64,000 bases of DNA from Kamptonema formosum PCC 6407. GTDB lineage: Bacteria; Cyanobacteriota; Cyanobacteriia; Cyanobacteriales; Microcoleaceae. Positions 27,424 to 36,722 of this stretch are shown here, in pieces. How positions within the stretch are numbered: the first letter of the stretch is position 1; every line of letters begins with the position of its first letter. The notes below the pieces were generated by a model. That model was not told the DNA's origin, ran no database searches, and saw only the letters and a list, made by a program, of their open reading frames with translations. Made by a program: the position numbers and the translations under genes. The stretch covers positions 1,696,721 to 1,760,720 of the forward strand of contig NZ_KB235904.1 in NCBI RefSeq assembly GCF_000332155.1, given 5' to 3'.

Positions 27424-28080
27424 ATGTACACACAGGTAAACAAAACCATTCAAAAGTCATCTATCTACGATTTTCGGATTGGATTTCAAGGCAAACAACT
27501 TTCTCAAGTTATTGCTTATATATGGCGCTGGATTGATGAGGATGCCAATAAAATAGAAACTCAAACTGCCAGAGCATTAAAAACTTATTTTGTCAAACCT
27601 AATGCCAGTTCCAATCAATCAACAGATCGCTCAAATAACCAAAGTCAAGTTAATCAAAATTTAAAACGGTTGTTTAGAGCAGATCCTAGAGCTTGGTTAG
27701 CGACATCCGAAATTCTTCGGGGAGAACGAGATGATAACAAGGAATCCAAGTTACTAATTAGTGTCTTTGGGGAAGCACGGATTAAAAATCAGGAGCTATA
27801 TATTTCTCCAATGTTTAATGAAGCCGAACTTGGAGAACGCTTAGGCGGACAAAAAGGCCCTTACTATGAATTTTCAGTGGATGTATCTTCTTTTGTGGGC
27901 GTACTTCAAGATCCTACTGTAGAAACGCCCTATGCTTTTCGGTATTCGATTGCTTTTCCCCCGCGCCCGCAAATTGGTGAAGCAACAGTTACTAAAGATG
28001 AATTAAGCGATTGGATTGGGGATGAAATGACAGATAACATTTATCCCAATAACCTTTTTATTCCAGTTTCCACTAGCTGA
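27424..28080 (+). CDS. Unknown protein, paralogue A of a pair beside a radical SAM enzyme
   Basis: 218 residues from ATG 27424, chosen because AAGGAG lies 8 bases upstream; the frame is open further upstream but without a ribosome site. No recognised domain, signal peptide or membrane helix. It shares an arrangement with the next gene: KQLSQVIAYIWRW (versus KKLSHLIVHIWLN), YYEFSVDVSSFVGVLQDP (versus YYSFKVTVNQFEGSLDDP), IAFPPRPQI (versus IPYPPRPEI), DELSDWI (versus SELEEWL), and a C-terminus PNNLFIPVSTS (versus AANPYIPTSTT). The middle has an Asn/Ser/Gln-rich linker absent from the partner. The conserved extreme C-terminus next to a radical SAM gene raises the idea of a modified substrate; this is not established. 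Confidence 0.75.
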   Translation: MYTQVNKTIQKSSIYDFRIGFQGKQLSQVIAYIWRWIDEDANKIETQTARALKTYFVKPNASSNQSTDRSNNQSQVNQNLKRLFRADPRAWLATSEILRGERDDNKESKLLISVFGEARIKNQELYISPMFNEAELGERLGGQKGPYYEFSVDVSSFVGVLQDPTVETPYAFRYSIAFPPRPQIGEATVTKDELSDWIGDEMTDNIYPNNLFIPVSTS

Positions 28081-28125
28081 TTAGTGAAGAGACTAGGAAT
28101 CAGCTTAGGCTAACAGCAAGCAATA

Positions 28126-28154
28126 GAAGAAGGGGCGATAAACTACCCTTCTTC
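28126..28154 (+). terminator. Possible terminator after paralogue A
   Basis: A 9-base stem GAAGAAGGG / CCCTTCTTC with an 11-base loop follows the stop codon by about 45 bases. The downstream tract ATCTTCTTCG is T-rich but broken, so termination may be partial. Confidence 0.45.
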
Positions 28155-28329
28155 ATCTTCTTCGTCTAAACTTAATAAATAAAAGATAACTCTCCGATCT
28201 GTTCATAATTTTTTACATTAAAACAATCCGTAAATCCACTGAGGCAACCATTGATAATTCTATGTCAAATCTAGTATCTGTGTAACTGGCGATACAAAAA
28301 TAGATTGACTTTATCGATCGCCGCTTAGC

Positions 28330-28358
28330 TTGACACAACAATTAAAATCTATTAGTAT
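28330..28358 (+). promoter_or_regulatory. Probable sigma70-type promoter of paralogue B
   Basis: A perfect -35 TTGACA (28330-28335), a 17-base spacer and TAGTAT (28353-28358, 4 of 6) lie 40 bases before ATG 28399. A ribosome site AGGAGA is at 28385-28390. The gene thus appears able to be expressed separately from paralogue A. Confidence 0.55.
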
Positions 28359-28398
28359 ATTAATTAGTTGACCCAAAAAATACCAGGAGAATCATACT

Positions 28399-28983
28399 AT
28401 GGTGGGAGCGAGACAGTTTATTGCCAACGCTGGAATCGTTGCAGAAGCTATTGCAAAATCAAAACATGGTTGTGACTCAAATAGTCCTGACTCAAACGTA
28501 ACAGGTAACTTTGTCAAAAGAATTTTAGTCCAATCCAAAAAACTTTCTCATCTCATTGTTCATATATGGCTCAACAGGCCAGGGGCTTCAGAACTAGACA
28601 AATATTTTAAACAATCGCAAAATCTGAGTAAGCTTTTACTAGCTAGCGATCCTAATTCAGTTGAATACAAATTACTGAGGAATATTTTTCAACCTCAAGA
28701 TATTCCTATCTTCAACGAAGAGGAAGGCTTTTATTACTCATTTAAAGTTACTGTAAATCAATTTGAGGGGAGTTTAGACGATCCTTTACCTGGTCAGGCT
28801 GCTAACCCAGGAGAGAAAGGAGTGTTTACTATGTGGATACCTTACCCCCCACGTCCAGAAATTTCTACAGATCCAATTGCCTCACTTCATCCATCTGAGT
28901 TAGAAGAGTGGTTGAAGTCTCCTGTAAATCATCCCCCCTACTTTTATGCCGCAAATCCTTACATTCCTACATCCACTACCTGA
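28399..28983 (+). CDS. Unknown protein, paralogue B of a pair beside a radical SAM enzyme
   Basis: 194 residues with a good ribosome site (AGGAGA). The N-terminus MVGARQFIANAGIVAEAIAK is a helix-prone segment not shared with paralogue A. From KKLSHLIVHIWLN onward it is clearly homologous to A in the same order, ending in the shared pattern xNxxIP[VT]ST[ST]. No known family was recognised and no catalytic residues stand out. It has its own promoter and is followed by a strong terminator that separates it from the radical SAM gene 170 bases downstream. It could be a substrate, an inhibitor or a structural protein; sequence alone does not decide. Confidence 0.75.
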   Translation: MVGARQFIANAGIVAEAIAKSKHGCDSNSPDSNVTGNFVKRILVQSKKLSHLIVHIWLNRPGASELDKYFKQSQNLSKLLLASDPNSVEYKLLRNIFQPQDIPIFNEEEGFYYSFKVTVNQFEGSLDDPLPGQAANPGEKGVFTMWIPYPPRPEISTDPIASLHPSELEEWLKSPVNHPPYFYAANPYIPTSTT

Positions 28984-29098
28984 TCCAAGCTAATTAACTT
29001 CTAGCTAGGTATGAATGGGATCATTAGGTGAATTGTACATTACCATCAATTCAATCTCAACAATTTAAAGAAATCAAACCCTAACAAGCTAGAAGCTT

Positions 29099-29128
29099 AA
29101 CCCGCGCTACAATAAAGGCGGGTTTTTT
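29099..29128 (+). terminator. Rho-independent terminator between paralogue B and the radical SAM gene
   Basis: Stem AACCCGC (29099-29105) / GCGGGTT (29118-29124), a 12-base loop and a run of T. The radical SAM ATG follows only 26 bases later, so that gene depends on read-through or on a promoter overlapping the hairpin. Confidence 0.75.
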
Positions 29129-29153
29129 CCTTTTCTTACAAAAATAAAAAATT

Positions 29154-30530
29154 ATGATTATCAAAGATCCTCAAAACCTCTTACCAACTCAAATTCAAAA
29201 CAAGTGGGAAATGCCAGACATGGTACTGGAAATACCCCCTCATGGCATTCCCTTGGATATCAAAAGTATTGAGAGGCTTTTAGCGGCAATACAATCCGGT
29301 GAACAGGCAGTAGCCTTTAAGCCAACACTGCCTATTGCTTCCGAATTGGGTTTACCTCCCTATCCTGCCCTCGCTTATTTATATCCCCAGGAATTTAGCG
29401 ATCTATCAAAACAGTTATTTCAAGAAGTTGAAAATCAAGCTGGCGGAAATTATTTCAACTCAATTCCCTTTACTTTTATTTCAGAAACCGATATTGATGA
29501 GCAACTACATTATTTTGCCAATTATTACGGGATAGCAGTCAAACCTGCCTATGTGAGGGTAATTGTGGGGAATACTTGCAATCTGAAATGCGTCATGTGT
29601 CCCTATCATAGCGCTGTGCTGAAACCCACCCATACCACCGATTTCTTCACTGGCAATAAAGCCATGTCGTGGCAGATGATGGAGAAAATTGCTAGGGAAT
29701 GCGGAGAAAAGAAAATCGCAATTTTAATCGGCAGCGTAGAAGAGCCATTGCTGCACCCCAAGCTAGTAGATTTCGTGCAACTATGTCGGCAACAGGGAGT
29801 TCCCAGGATTCACATCACCACCAACGGCCAACTGCTGAATGAAGAGATAGCACAAGAATTATTGCAGGCTGGGTTAACCAGTATTGATATTAGCATTGAT
29901 GCCGCCAACCAAGAAACTTATACTAAAGTCAGGGGGGCGAACCTGAGCCGAGTTGAATCTAATGTGCTACAGTTCATTCAACTGCGCGATCGCCTGAGAG
30001 TGGGTTGTGAAGTCAGGACATCTTTCGTCAGAAATCAGGGCGTTACCAGGGAAGAAGAGGAACAATTCCGAGAGCGGTGGCTTGCCAAAGCTAACAGCGT
30101 TTTTGTTTTGAACGTAGCTAAATACGAAGAGACAAATATGCGTCTTGCCAATATCAATAACACTGTAGAAAGCCCACTAGAATATTACCTCCAAAAAGCT
30201 CAAGGTCGCTGGGCTTGTCTATTTCCCTTTATGGAAATGGCTATTTTGCCCGATGGTAGGATATATTATTGTATTGAAACCCTATTTAGGTTAGGTTTCG
30301 ACGGCGATATTGAGAGCTTGGGCGATTACAATCAACAAACTCTCCAAGAAATTTGGCAGGGAGATTTATTTAACCAACTGAGGCGGGATTTAATTCTGAA
30401 TCAGTTAGAACGTAGATCGGCCTGTAAAAATTGCGATATGTGGAAATCTCAGGTTATTGCTAGATCCGCTAAAGATGGAATTTTGGCAATGACGACTACG
30501 GTAACTGAAATTTACCAATATATGAGGTAA
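29154..30530 (+). CDS. Radical SAM protein with SPASM/twitch-type C-terminus
   Basis: 458 residues. An unrecognised N-terminal domain of about 130 residues precedes the SAM-cluster motif C142-NLK-C146-VM-C149 (VGNTCNLKCVMCPYH). The barrel continues with HITTNGQLLNEEIAQELLQAGL and SIDISIDAANQETYTKVRG. Auxiliary-cluster cysteines follow: C355 (ACLFPF), C373 (YYCIE), C424 and C427 (SACKNCDMW), the SPASM/twitch pattern, together with LGDYNQQTLQEIWQGDLFNQLR. SPASM enzymes commonly modify ribosomal peptides or proteins, or sugars. Here it follows a pair of paralogous proteins of unknown family, a possible substrate-enzyme set (inference). No transporter or protease accompanies it. Its weak leader after a terminator suggests low expression. 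Confidence 0.88.
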   Translation: MIIKDPQNLLPTQIQNKWEMPDMVLEIPPHGIPLDIKSIERLLAAIQSGEQAVAFKPTLPIASELGLPPYPALAYLYPQEFSDLSKQLFQEVENQAGGNYFNSIPFTFISETDIDEQLHYFANYYGIAVKPAYVRVIVGNTCNLKCVMCPYHSAVLKPTHTTDFFTGNKAMSWQMMEKIARECGEKKIAILIGSVEEPLLHPKLVDFVQLCRQQGVPRIHITTNGQLLNEEIAQELLQAGLTSIDISIDAANQETYTKVRGANLSRVESNVLQFIQLRDRLRVGCEVRTSFVRNQGVTREEEEQFRERWLAKANSVFVLNVAKYEETNMRLANINNTVESPLEYYLQKAQGRWACLFPFMEMAILPDGRIYYCIETLFRLGFDGDIESLGDYNQQTLQEIWQGDLFNQLRRDLILNQLERRSACKNCDMWKSQVIARSAKDGILAMTTTVTEIYQYMR

Positions 30531-30536
30531 AAAAAG

Positions 30537-30728
30537 ACCCCCCCTAGCCCCCCCTTGTAAAGGGGAGGAACTGGAAAAGCCCCCTTTCTAAGGGGAGGAA
30601 CCGGACAAGCACCCTTTCTAAGGGGAGGAACCGGACAAGCCCCCTTTCTAAGGGGAGGAACCAGAAAAGCCCCCTTTCTAAGGGGAGGAACCAGAAAAGC
30701 CCCCTTTCTAAGGGGGTTGGGGGTAGAG
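30537..30728. repeat. 30-bp tandem array of CCCCCTTTCTAAGGGGA hairpin units, array 1
   Basis: About six 30-base units of the form CCCCCTTTCTAAGGGGAGG plus AACCGGACAAG (or AACCAGAAAAG). Units are nearly identical and include no unique spacers. Each unit folds as a CCCC/GGGG hairpin. The array begins seven bases after the stop codon of the radical SAM gene and may act as a strong transcription barrier. Confidence 0.85.
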
Positions 30729-30732
30729 TATT

Positions 30733-30797
30733 GTAGGGTGCGTCAGTCCAAAGTGTTTCCCGTTTAAGCGTAAGCGATCACTTTACTCGCACCCTAC
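30733..30797. repeat. Palindromic repeat GTAGGGTGCG...CGCACCCTAC
   Basis: 10-base perfect inverted ends enclose 45 bases, located between the two tandem arrays. This is a dispersed cyanobacterial repeat of MITE-like form. Confidence 0.7.
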
Positions 30798-30852
30798 TTG
30801 CTTCGTTAGTCGTTGTAAAATATAGCGGTTCTCAATTATATAGGTACGCAAA

Positions 30853-31082
30853 GACCCCCCCTAGCCCCCCCTTGTAAAGGGGAGGAACCGGAAAAGCCCC
30901 CTTTCTAAGGGGAGGAACCGGAAAGGCCCCCTTTCTAAGGGGAGGAACCGGAAAAAGCCCCCTTTCCCTTTCTAAGGGGAGGAACCGGAAAAAGCCCCCT
31001 TTCTAAGGGGAGGAACCGAAAAAGCCCCCTTTCTAAGGGGGTTGGGGGTAGAGCCCCCTTTCTAAGGGGGTTGGGGGTAGAA
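30853..31082. repeat. 30-bp tandem array of CCCCCTTTCTAAGGGGA hairpin units, array 2
   Basis: About seven more units of the same family as the array at 30537, with the same odd first unit (CCCCCCTTGTAAAGGGGAGG) and the same GGGGGTTGGGGGTAGA end. The two arrays are therefore copies of one composite element. It ends 60 bases before the ATG of the giant kinase gene. Confidence 0.85.
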
Positions 31083-31142
31083 CACCCTACTTGCTTCTAT
31101 TAAAAAATCCCTAAACTACCCAGATTAAATATTGAGCAACTT

Positions 31143-34100
31143 ATGAGCGTAACAAATTATCAGATCGGTGAACAAATCCATGAAAGCGAGCAATCTTTAG
31201 TCTATAGAGGTATTCTTCTCTCTGAAAATTTACCAATTATTATTAAAATCCTTAAGGATAACTATCCTAGTATCTCTGCTTTCACTCGTTACAAGCAGGA
31301 ATATGAAATTATCCGCTCTTTAAATAGCGATCGAGTTATCAAAGCCTATCAATCTCAACGCCATCAAAATAGCCTAGCAATACTTTTAGAAGACTTTGGA
31401 GGTAAATCCTTAAAATCTTTAATTTCTGAGCGCCAGTTTACTCTAAAAGAATTTCTCACCATTGCCATCGAGATAGCGGAAAGTTTAGCAGCTATTCATG
31501 CAGCAAATATTATTCACAAAGACATTAACCCTTCCAATATTGTCTATAACCAAGAAACCAAACAACTCAAAATCATTGACTTTGGAATTGCTACCCGTTT
31601 ATCTGAAGAAAACCAGACGGTTCGCAACCTAAATCAACTAGAAGGTACTTTAGCTTATATAGCGCCAGAGCAAACTGGCAGAATGAATCGAGGCATAGAT
31701 TATCGCAGCGATTTTTATTCCCTCGGTGTCACGCTCTACGAATTGCTAACCCACCAATTACCTTTTCCAACAACTGACCCCATTGAGTTAGTGCATTGCC
31801 ATATTGCTCAACAACCCGCAGCCTGTCAAGAGATAATATCCACTATTCCTGAAGCAGTTTCTAACATTGTGATGAAATTGTTAGCTAAAACTCCAGAAGA
31901 AAGATATCAAACCGCCTGGGGACTCAAAGCAGATTTAGAAACCTGCCTAAATCAACTGCAAACTACAGGTCAAATTTCTGTCTTTCCTCTAGGCAATCGA
32001 GATATTTCCGATAAGTTTCGGATTCCTCAAAAACTCTATGGTCGGGAACAGGAAGTTACTCAACTGTTAACTACCTTTGAACGAGTTAGCCAAGGCAGCA
32101 CCGAAATATTGATGGTTTCTGGTTATTCAGGGATTGGCAAGTCAGCCTTAATCAATGAAATTCATAAACCTATCGTCCGTCAGCGCGGATACTTTATCAG
32201 TGGAAAATTTGACCAGTTAAAGCGGGATATTCCTTATGCAGCAATTAGCCAAGCCTTCCAAGACTTAATCCGGCAACTTCTGAGCGAACCTGCTACCAAA
32301 TTGCAAACTTGGAAAGAACGCATTATAGAAGCATTGGGACTTAACGCTCAAGTCATTATTGATGTCATTCCAGAACTAGAAAAAATTATTGGCAAACAAC
32401 CCCAAGTCGAACAATTAGGCGCGACTGAATCTCAGAATAGATTTAATTTGTTTTTTCAAAGGTTTATCAGCATTTTTTGCAAACAAGAACATCCATTAGC
32501 GATTTTTCTGGACGATTTGCAATGGGCAGATTTACCCTCTCTGAATTTATTTGAACAATTAACAACTGAACCCAATAGTCAATACCTGTTGACGATCGGA
32601 GCCTACCGGAATAACGAAGTCAATGCCACTCATCCTTTAATTCTCACCTTAGAAAAAATCCAAAAATTAGGTGTTAATATTAATAATATTATCCTTTCTC
32701 CTTTAACAACATCACAGGTTAATCAATTAATTGCCGACTCCCTAAGTAGTTCAATAAAAAATTGCAAAAATTTAGCAGAATTGGTGAGTAGTAAAACTCA
32801 AGGAAACCCATTTTTCTTAACCCAGCTATTGCAATCTCTATACAAGGATAATTTATTTTCATTTAGTCAAAAACAAGGAGGCTGGCAATGGAATATTGCA
32901 GAAATCCAAGGTATTCAGATAACTGAAAATGTAGTTGATTTAATGATTAAAAAAATTCAAAAACTGAATAAAAATACGCAAGAAGCTTTAAAAATAGCTG
33001 CTTGTATTGGAAGTAGATTTGATTTGGAAGTTCTCTCTGTCGTCAATACTAAATCTCAAGCTGATACAACTAAAGACCTTTGGCCTGCTATCCAAGAAGG
33101 TTTGATTTTACCATTGAATGAAAATTATAGAATTCCTTTGCTCTGGAATCAAGAAGAAATATCTGAAGATACTTTAGTAATCTCTACTAATTCTATTCCT
33201 CAGTATCCAGATTCAATACCCTATAAATTTTTGCATGACCGAGTTCAACAAGCTGCCTATGCGCTGATTCCTGAAACAGAAAAAAAAGCAGTTCATTTGC
33301 AAGTGGGAAGATTATTACTAGAAAATACGAAAGAAGATTTGTTAGAAGAAAATCTTTTTGAAATTGTCAATCAATTCAATGAGAGCTTGGAATTAATTAC
33401 TGAACAGTCAGAAAAATACGAGTTAGCTAAATTAAATCTTCGTGCAGGTCAAAAAGCCAAAATATCAACAGCCTATGCACCTTCCCTAAGATATTTAGAG
33501 GTTGGGTTAGGACTGCTTGCTCAAGATAGTTGGGAATCCCAATATAGATTAAGCCTAGATATTCATCTGGAAACATTAGAATCTCTTTACTTAAATGCTA
33601 AATTTGAGCAGATTGAAAAGATATCTGGAATTGTCCAGCAAAAAACCAAAGGAATTCTTGATAGAGTGCGGATGTATCAGGGAAAAATCATGTTTTATTA
33701 TGATACATTTCAGCATAAAAAAGCGATAGAAACTGCTGTTACAGCTTTGGCAGAATTGGGAATAATCATACCTCAAGAAACAGTCGAAATCCAAAATAGA
33801 ATTAACAAAGAGCAAGAGTCTTTAACATTACTTTTAAAAGAAATACAGGTTGAAGATTTATTTGATCTGCTGCCACTAAAGGATGAGTATAAAATTGCTG
33901 CTATATCGATCATTCACCACATTTTACCTACTACAGTTACTACGAATTTTTTATTGCTTTTATTGATGCTATTAACACAGATGAATATTTGCGTAAAATA
34001 TGGAAATCCTCCATTAGCTGCATATACTTATAGTTTTTATGCTGGATTTATTTTGTGTGGAGTAACAAGGGATATTGATCTCGGATATAAGTTTGGTCAA

Positions 34101-36494
34101 CTATCTATAAAGTTAATGAGCCAAGCTAATATTTCCCAATTAGAAGTTGTTGTTACACATTTATACTATGGTTTTATATGGCATTGGAAAGAGTTTTTGA
34201 GAAGTACATCGACACAAGAAAAGCTTCTTACTGCTATTCAAAGAGGTATAGATTCAGGAAATAACGAATATGCTGGTTTTTTAATTTCAACTTATTGTTT
34301 AATAATTTTCTTTGAAGGAAATAATTTGGAAGATGCTAATGAAAACTATGTAAAATATACTAAATTAACTAAGCAATTAAACAAAGATTTTAGTTTTACT
34401 TATTTGAAGATTTTTCATCAAGTCATCATTACTTTGACAAGGATATATAACCCAGAATGTTGCTTGGTCATTGGCTCTACCCAAAAAGAAGAAAATGAAC
34501 ATTTAGAAAATTGGATTCAAAGTAACAATGGATGGCTCTTATTTATTGCTAATTTTTCTAAAACACTTTTGTATTATTTATTTAAAGATTATGGTCAAGC
34601 TGTCTGCCAAAGTATGGAAGCTCAGAAATATGTCCAATCTTGTGGTTCGTATTTGCCTGCTCCACAACATAATTTTTATTACTCTCTAGCTTTACTAGGC
34701 GCGTATAACAATTGTGAAATAGAAAAGCAAAGAGAATTTCTAAAGCAGCTAGAAGAAAATCAGCATTTGATGAAACTCTGGGTCGAACACTGCCCAGAAA
34801 ATTTTCAAAATAAATACGCTCTTGTCGAAGCCGAAAAAGCCCGCATTCTAGGTCAAAACTGGGAAGCACAACAACTTTACGAACAAGCTATCCAAGGTGC
34901 TAAAAAATCAGAATTCATCCACGAAGAAGCCCTAGCCTACGAACGCGCCGCAGAATTCTATCTATCACTAGGCAGAGAAGAAATCGGTCAATTGTATCTC
35001 AGAAATGCTCATTATTGCTACACCCAATGGGGAGCCAAAGCCAAAGTTACAGCCTTAGAAACAGAATATCCCCAGTTGCGAGTACGCATAACCAATAGAA
35101 CAGATACTAACCGCACCAGTACCACCTCTACTGGTAGCAATGGAGAAGTCCTAGACTTAACAACCGTCATCAAAGCCTCCCAAGCTCTCGCCGGAGAAAT
35201 TGTCCTAGAAAAATTACTAGCCAAACTAATGCAGTTTGCTATTGAAAATGCCGGCGCTCAAAAAGGATATCTGATTTTAGTCAATAACAATAAATTAACG
35301 ATTGAAGCCGCTAGAGAAGTAGGCAAAGATGAAGTCACCGTCTTGCAATCCCAGTCAGTAGAAACCACTGACCTACTCCCCCAAGGAATTATTAACTATG
35401 CCATGAGAACCCAAGAAGATTTGGTACTGGGTGATGCAACTAACCAAGGACTTTTTATCAACGAACCTTATATTGTTGAAAATCAACCCAAGTCAGTTCT
35501 CTGCACTCCCATCATCAATCAAGGCAAACTAATCGGACTACTTTACCTAGAAAATAATCTTACCACCGATGCCTTTACTGCCGATCGCTTAGAACTGCTA
35601 AGAATTCTGTCATCCCAAGCAGCAATTTCCATTGAAAATGCTCTCCTCTACCAAACCTTAGAGCAAAAAGTTGAAGAACGAACTGCCGAATTAGCCCAGG
35701 CGAATACAGAGATTGTCAAACTAAATGAACGCCTCAAAGAAGACAATTTGCGAATGAGTGCCGAACTAGATATTACTCGCGAATTACAACAAATGATTCT
35801 GCCCAAAGAGTGGGAATTGCAACAAATTCCGGGTCTGGATATCGCCGGATTCATGGAACCAGCTACCGAAGTCGGCGGCGACTACTATGACGTGCTCAAT
35901 CAAGATGGACGGATTAAAATCGGCATTGGCGATGTCACCGGTCACGGACTAGAAAGTGGTGTGGTAATGATTATGGCGCAAACTGCGGTACGAGCATTAT
36001 TAGCGAATAATGAAACTGACCCAGTGCGCTTTTTAAGTGCCGTCAACCAGACAATTTACGGTAACGTCCAGCGGATGAATGCCGATAAAATGCTGTCTCT
36101 GGCTTTACTAGACTATCAGGATGGTACTGTACGCATCAGCGGACAACACGAAGAAGTAATTTTAATCCGTGCCGATGGTAGCCTAGAACTGATTGATACA
36201 ATGAATTTAGGTTTTCCAATTGGCCTGGAATCAGATGTTGCTGATTTTATCAGTGAATTAGAAATAGTCTTAAATCCTGGGGATGGAATTGTCCTCTATA
36301 CAGATGGCATCACTGAGGCGGAAAATCCTGAGAAGGAACTATACGGACTAGAAAGATTGTGTGACGTAGTTCGTCAGAATTACAACTTATCGGCAACGGA
36401 AATGCAGCAAAATATTATTGCCGATGTTCGCCGTTATATTGGCACTCAAGAAGTTTTTGATGACATTACTTTGGTCGTCTTGAAACAGAAATAG
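31143..36494 (+). CDS. Giant Ser/Thr kinase - AAA ATPase - GAF - SpoIIE phosphatase protein
   Basis: 1783 residues. Kinase domain about 7-270: K35 in IIIKIL, catalytic loop HKDINPSN (125-132, HKD instead of HRD), DFG 146-148, APE 174-176. AAA_16-type ATPase follows from GREQEV: Walker A GYSGIGKS (327-334), Walker B LAIFLDD. Then a helical TPR-like region of about 700 residues, a GAF domain at about 1340-1500, a coiled coil (EQKVEERTAELAQAN), and a C-terminal PP2C-like SpoIIE phosphatase (PATEVGGDYYDV, GIGDVTGHGLESG, GIVLYTDGITEAEN). It resembles the cyanobacterial multi-domain kinases of the HstK/PknD type. The output here is a Ser/Thr phosphatase, likely acting on an anti-sigma-antagonist-like partner (inference). 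It is a paralogue of the protein at 45166. Confidence 0.92.
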   Translation: MSVTNYQIGEQIHESEQSLVYRGILLSENLPIIIKILKDNYPSISAFTRYKQEYEIIRSLNSDRVIKAYQSQRHQNSLAILLEDFGGKSLKSLISERQFTLKEFLTIAIEIAESLAAIHAANIIHKDINPSNIVYNQETKQLKIIDFGIATRLSEENQTVRNLNQLEGTLAYIAPEQTGRMNRGIDYRSDFYSLGVTLYELLTHQLPFPTTDPIELVHCHIAQQPAACQEIISTIPEAVSNIVMKLLAKTPEERYQTAWGLKADLETCLNQLQTTGQISVFPLGNRDISDKFRIPQKLYGREQEVTQLLTTFERVSQGSTEILMVSGYSGIGKSALINEIHKPIVRQRGYFISGKFDQLKRDIPYAAISQAFQDLIRQLLSEPATKLQTWKERIIEALGLNAQVIIDVIPELEKIIGKQPQVEQLGATESQNRFNLFFQRFISIFCKQEHPLAIFLDDLQWADLPSLNLFEQLTTEPNSQYLLTIGAYRNNEVNATHPLILTLEKIQKLGVNINNIILSPLTTSQVNQLIADSLSSSIKNCKNLAELVSSKTQGNPFFLTQLLQSLYKDNLFSFSQKQGGWQWNIAEIQGIQITENVVDLMIKKIQKLNKNTQEALKIAACIGSRFDLEVLSVVNTKSQADTTKDLWPAIQEGLILPLNENYRIPLLWNQEEISEDTLVISTNSIPQYPDSIPYKFLHDRVQQAAYALIPETEKKAVHLQVGRLLLENTKEDLLEENLFEIVNQFNESLELITEQSEKYELAKLNLRAGQKAKISTAYAPSLRYLEVGLGLLAQDSWESQYRLSLDIHLETLESLYLNAKFEQIEKISGIVQQKTKGILDRVRMYQGKIMFYYDTFQHKKAIETAVTALAELGIIIPQETVEIQNRINKEQESLTLLLKEIQVEDLFDLLPLKDEYKIAAISIIHHILPTTVTTNFLLLLLMLLTQMNICVKYGNPPLAAYTYSFYAGFILCGVTRDIDLGYKFGQLSIKLMSQANISQLEVVVTHLYYGFIWHWKEFLRSTSTQEKLLTAIQRGIDSGNNEYAGFLISTYCLIIFFEGNNLEDANENYVKYTKLTKQLNKDFSFTYLKIFHQVIITLTRIYNPECCLVIGSTQKEENEHLENWIQSNNGWLLFIANFSKTLLYYLFKDYGQAVCQSMEAQKYVQSCGSYLPAPQHNFYYSLALLGAYNNCEIEKQREFLKQLEENQHLMKLWVEHCPENFQNKYALVEAEKARILGQNWEAQQLYEQAIQGAKKSEFIHEEALAYERAAEFYLSLGREEIGQLYLRNAHYCYTQWGAKAKVTALETEYPQLRVRITNRTDTNRTSTTSTGSNGEVLDLTTVIKASQALAGEIVLEKLLAKLMQFAIENAGAQKGYLILVNNNKLTIEAAREVGKDEVTVLQSQSVETTDLLPQGIINYAMRTQEDLVLGDATNQGLFINEPYIVENQPKSVLCTPIINQGKLIGLLYLENNLTTDAFTADRLELLRILSSQAAISIENALLYQTLEQKVEERTAELAQANTEIVKLNERLKEDNLRMSAELDITRELQQMILPKEWELQQIPGLDIAGFMEPATEVGGDYYDVLNQDGRIKIGIGDVTGHGLESGVVMIMAQTAVRALLANNETDPVRFLSAVNQTIYGNVQRMNADKMLSLALLDYQDGTVRISGQHEEVILIRADGSLELIDTMNLGFPIGLESDVADFISELEIVLNPGDGIVLYTDGITEAENPEKELYGLERLCDVVRQNYNLSATEMQQNIIADVRRYIGTQEVFDDITLVVLKQK

Positions 36495-36722
36495 CTGGGG
36501 AAGAGGGGCTAGGGGCTAGGGGCTAGGGGCTAGGGAAGAGGGGAAGAGGGGAAGAGGGGGAAGAGCGGCGAGCGCCTAGCTTACGTTTTGTCATTGCGAG
36601 CTCCGCGAAGCAATCTCAAACCCCTGGGATTGCTTCACTTCACTTCTGTTTGCTTCGTGCCTCGCAACTTGCAATGACAACCAACAACCAACAACTAACA
36701 ACTAACAACCAACAACCAACAA
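36495..36722. repeat. Mixed short tandem repeats between kinase and dehydrogenase genes
   Basis: GGGGCTA and GGGGAAGA runs (36505-36560), a copy of the 'cattgcgag...cgaagcaatctc' palindromic repeat (36592-36680), and an AACAACTAACAACC tandem run (36680-36735). The last run extends over the 3' end of the dehydrogenase gene. No gene. Confidence 0.65.

Noticed and set aside
30537-31082. CRISPR-like regular repeats
   Set aside because: The period is 30 bases with no unique spacers; all parts of each unit repeat. No cas genes nearby.
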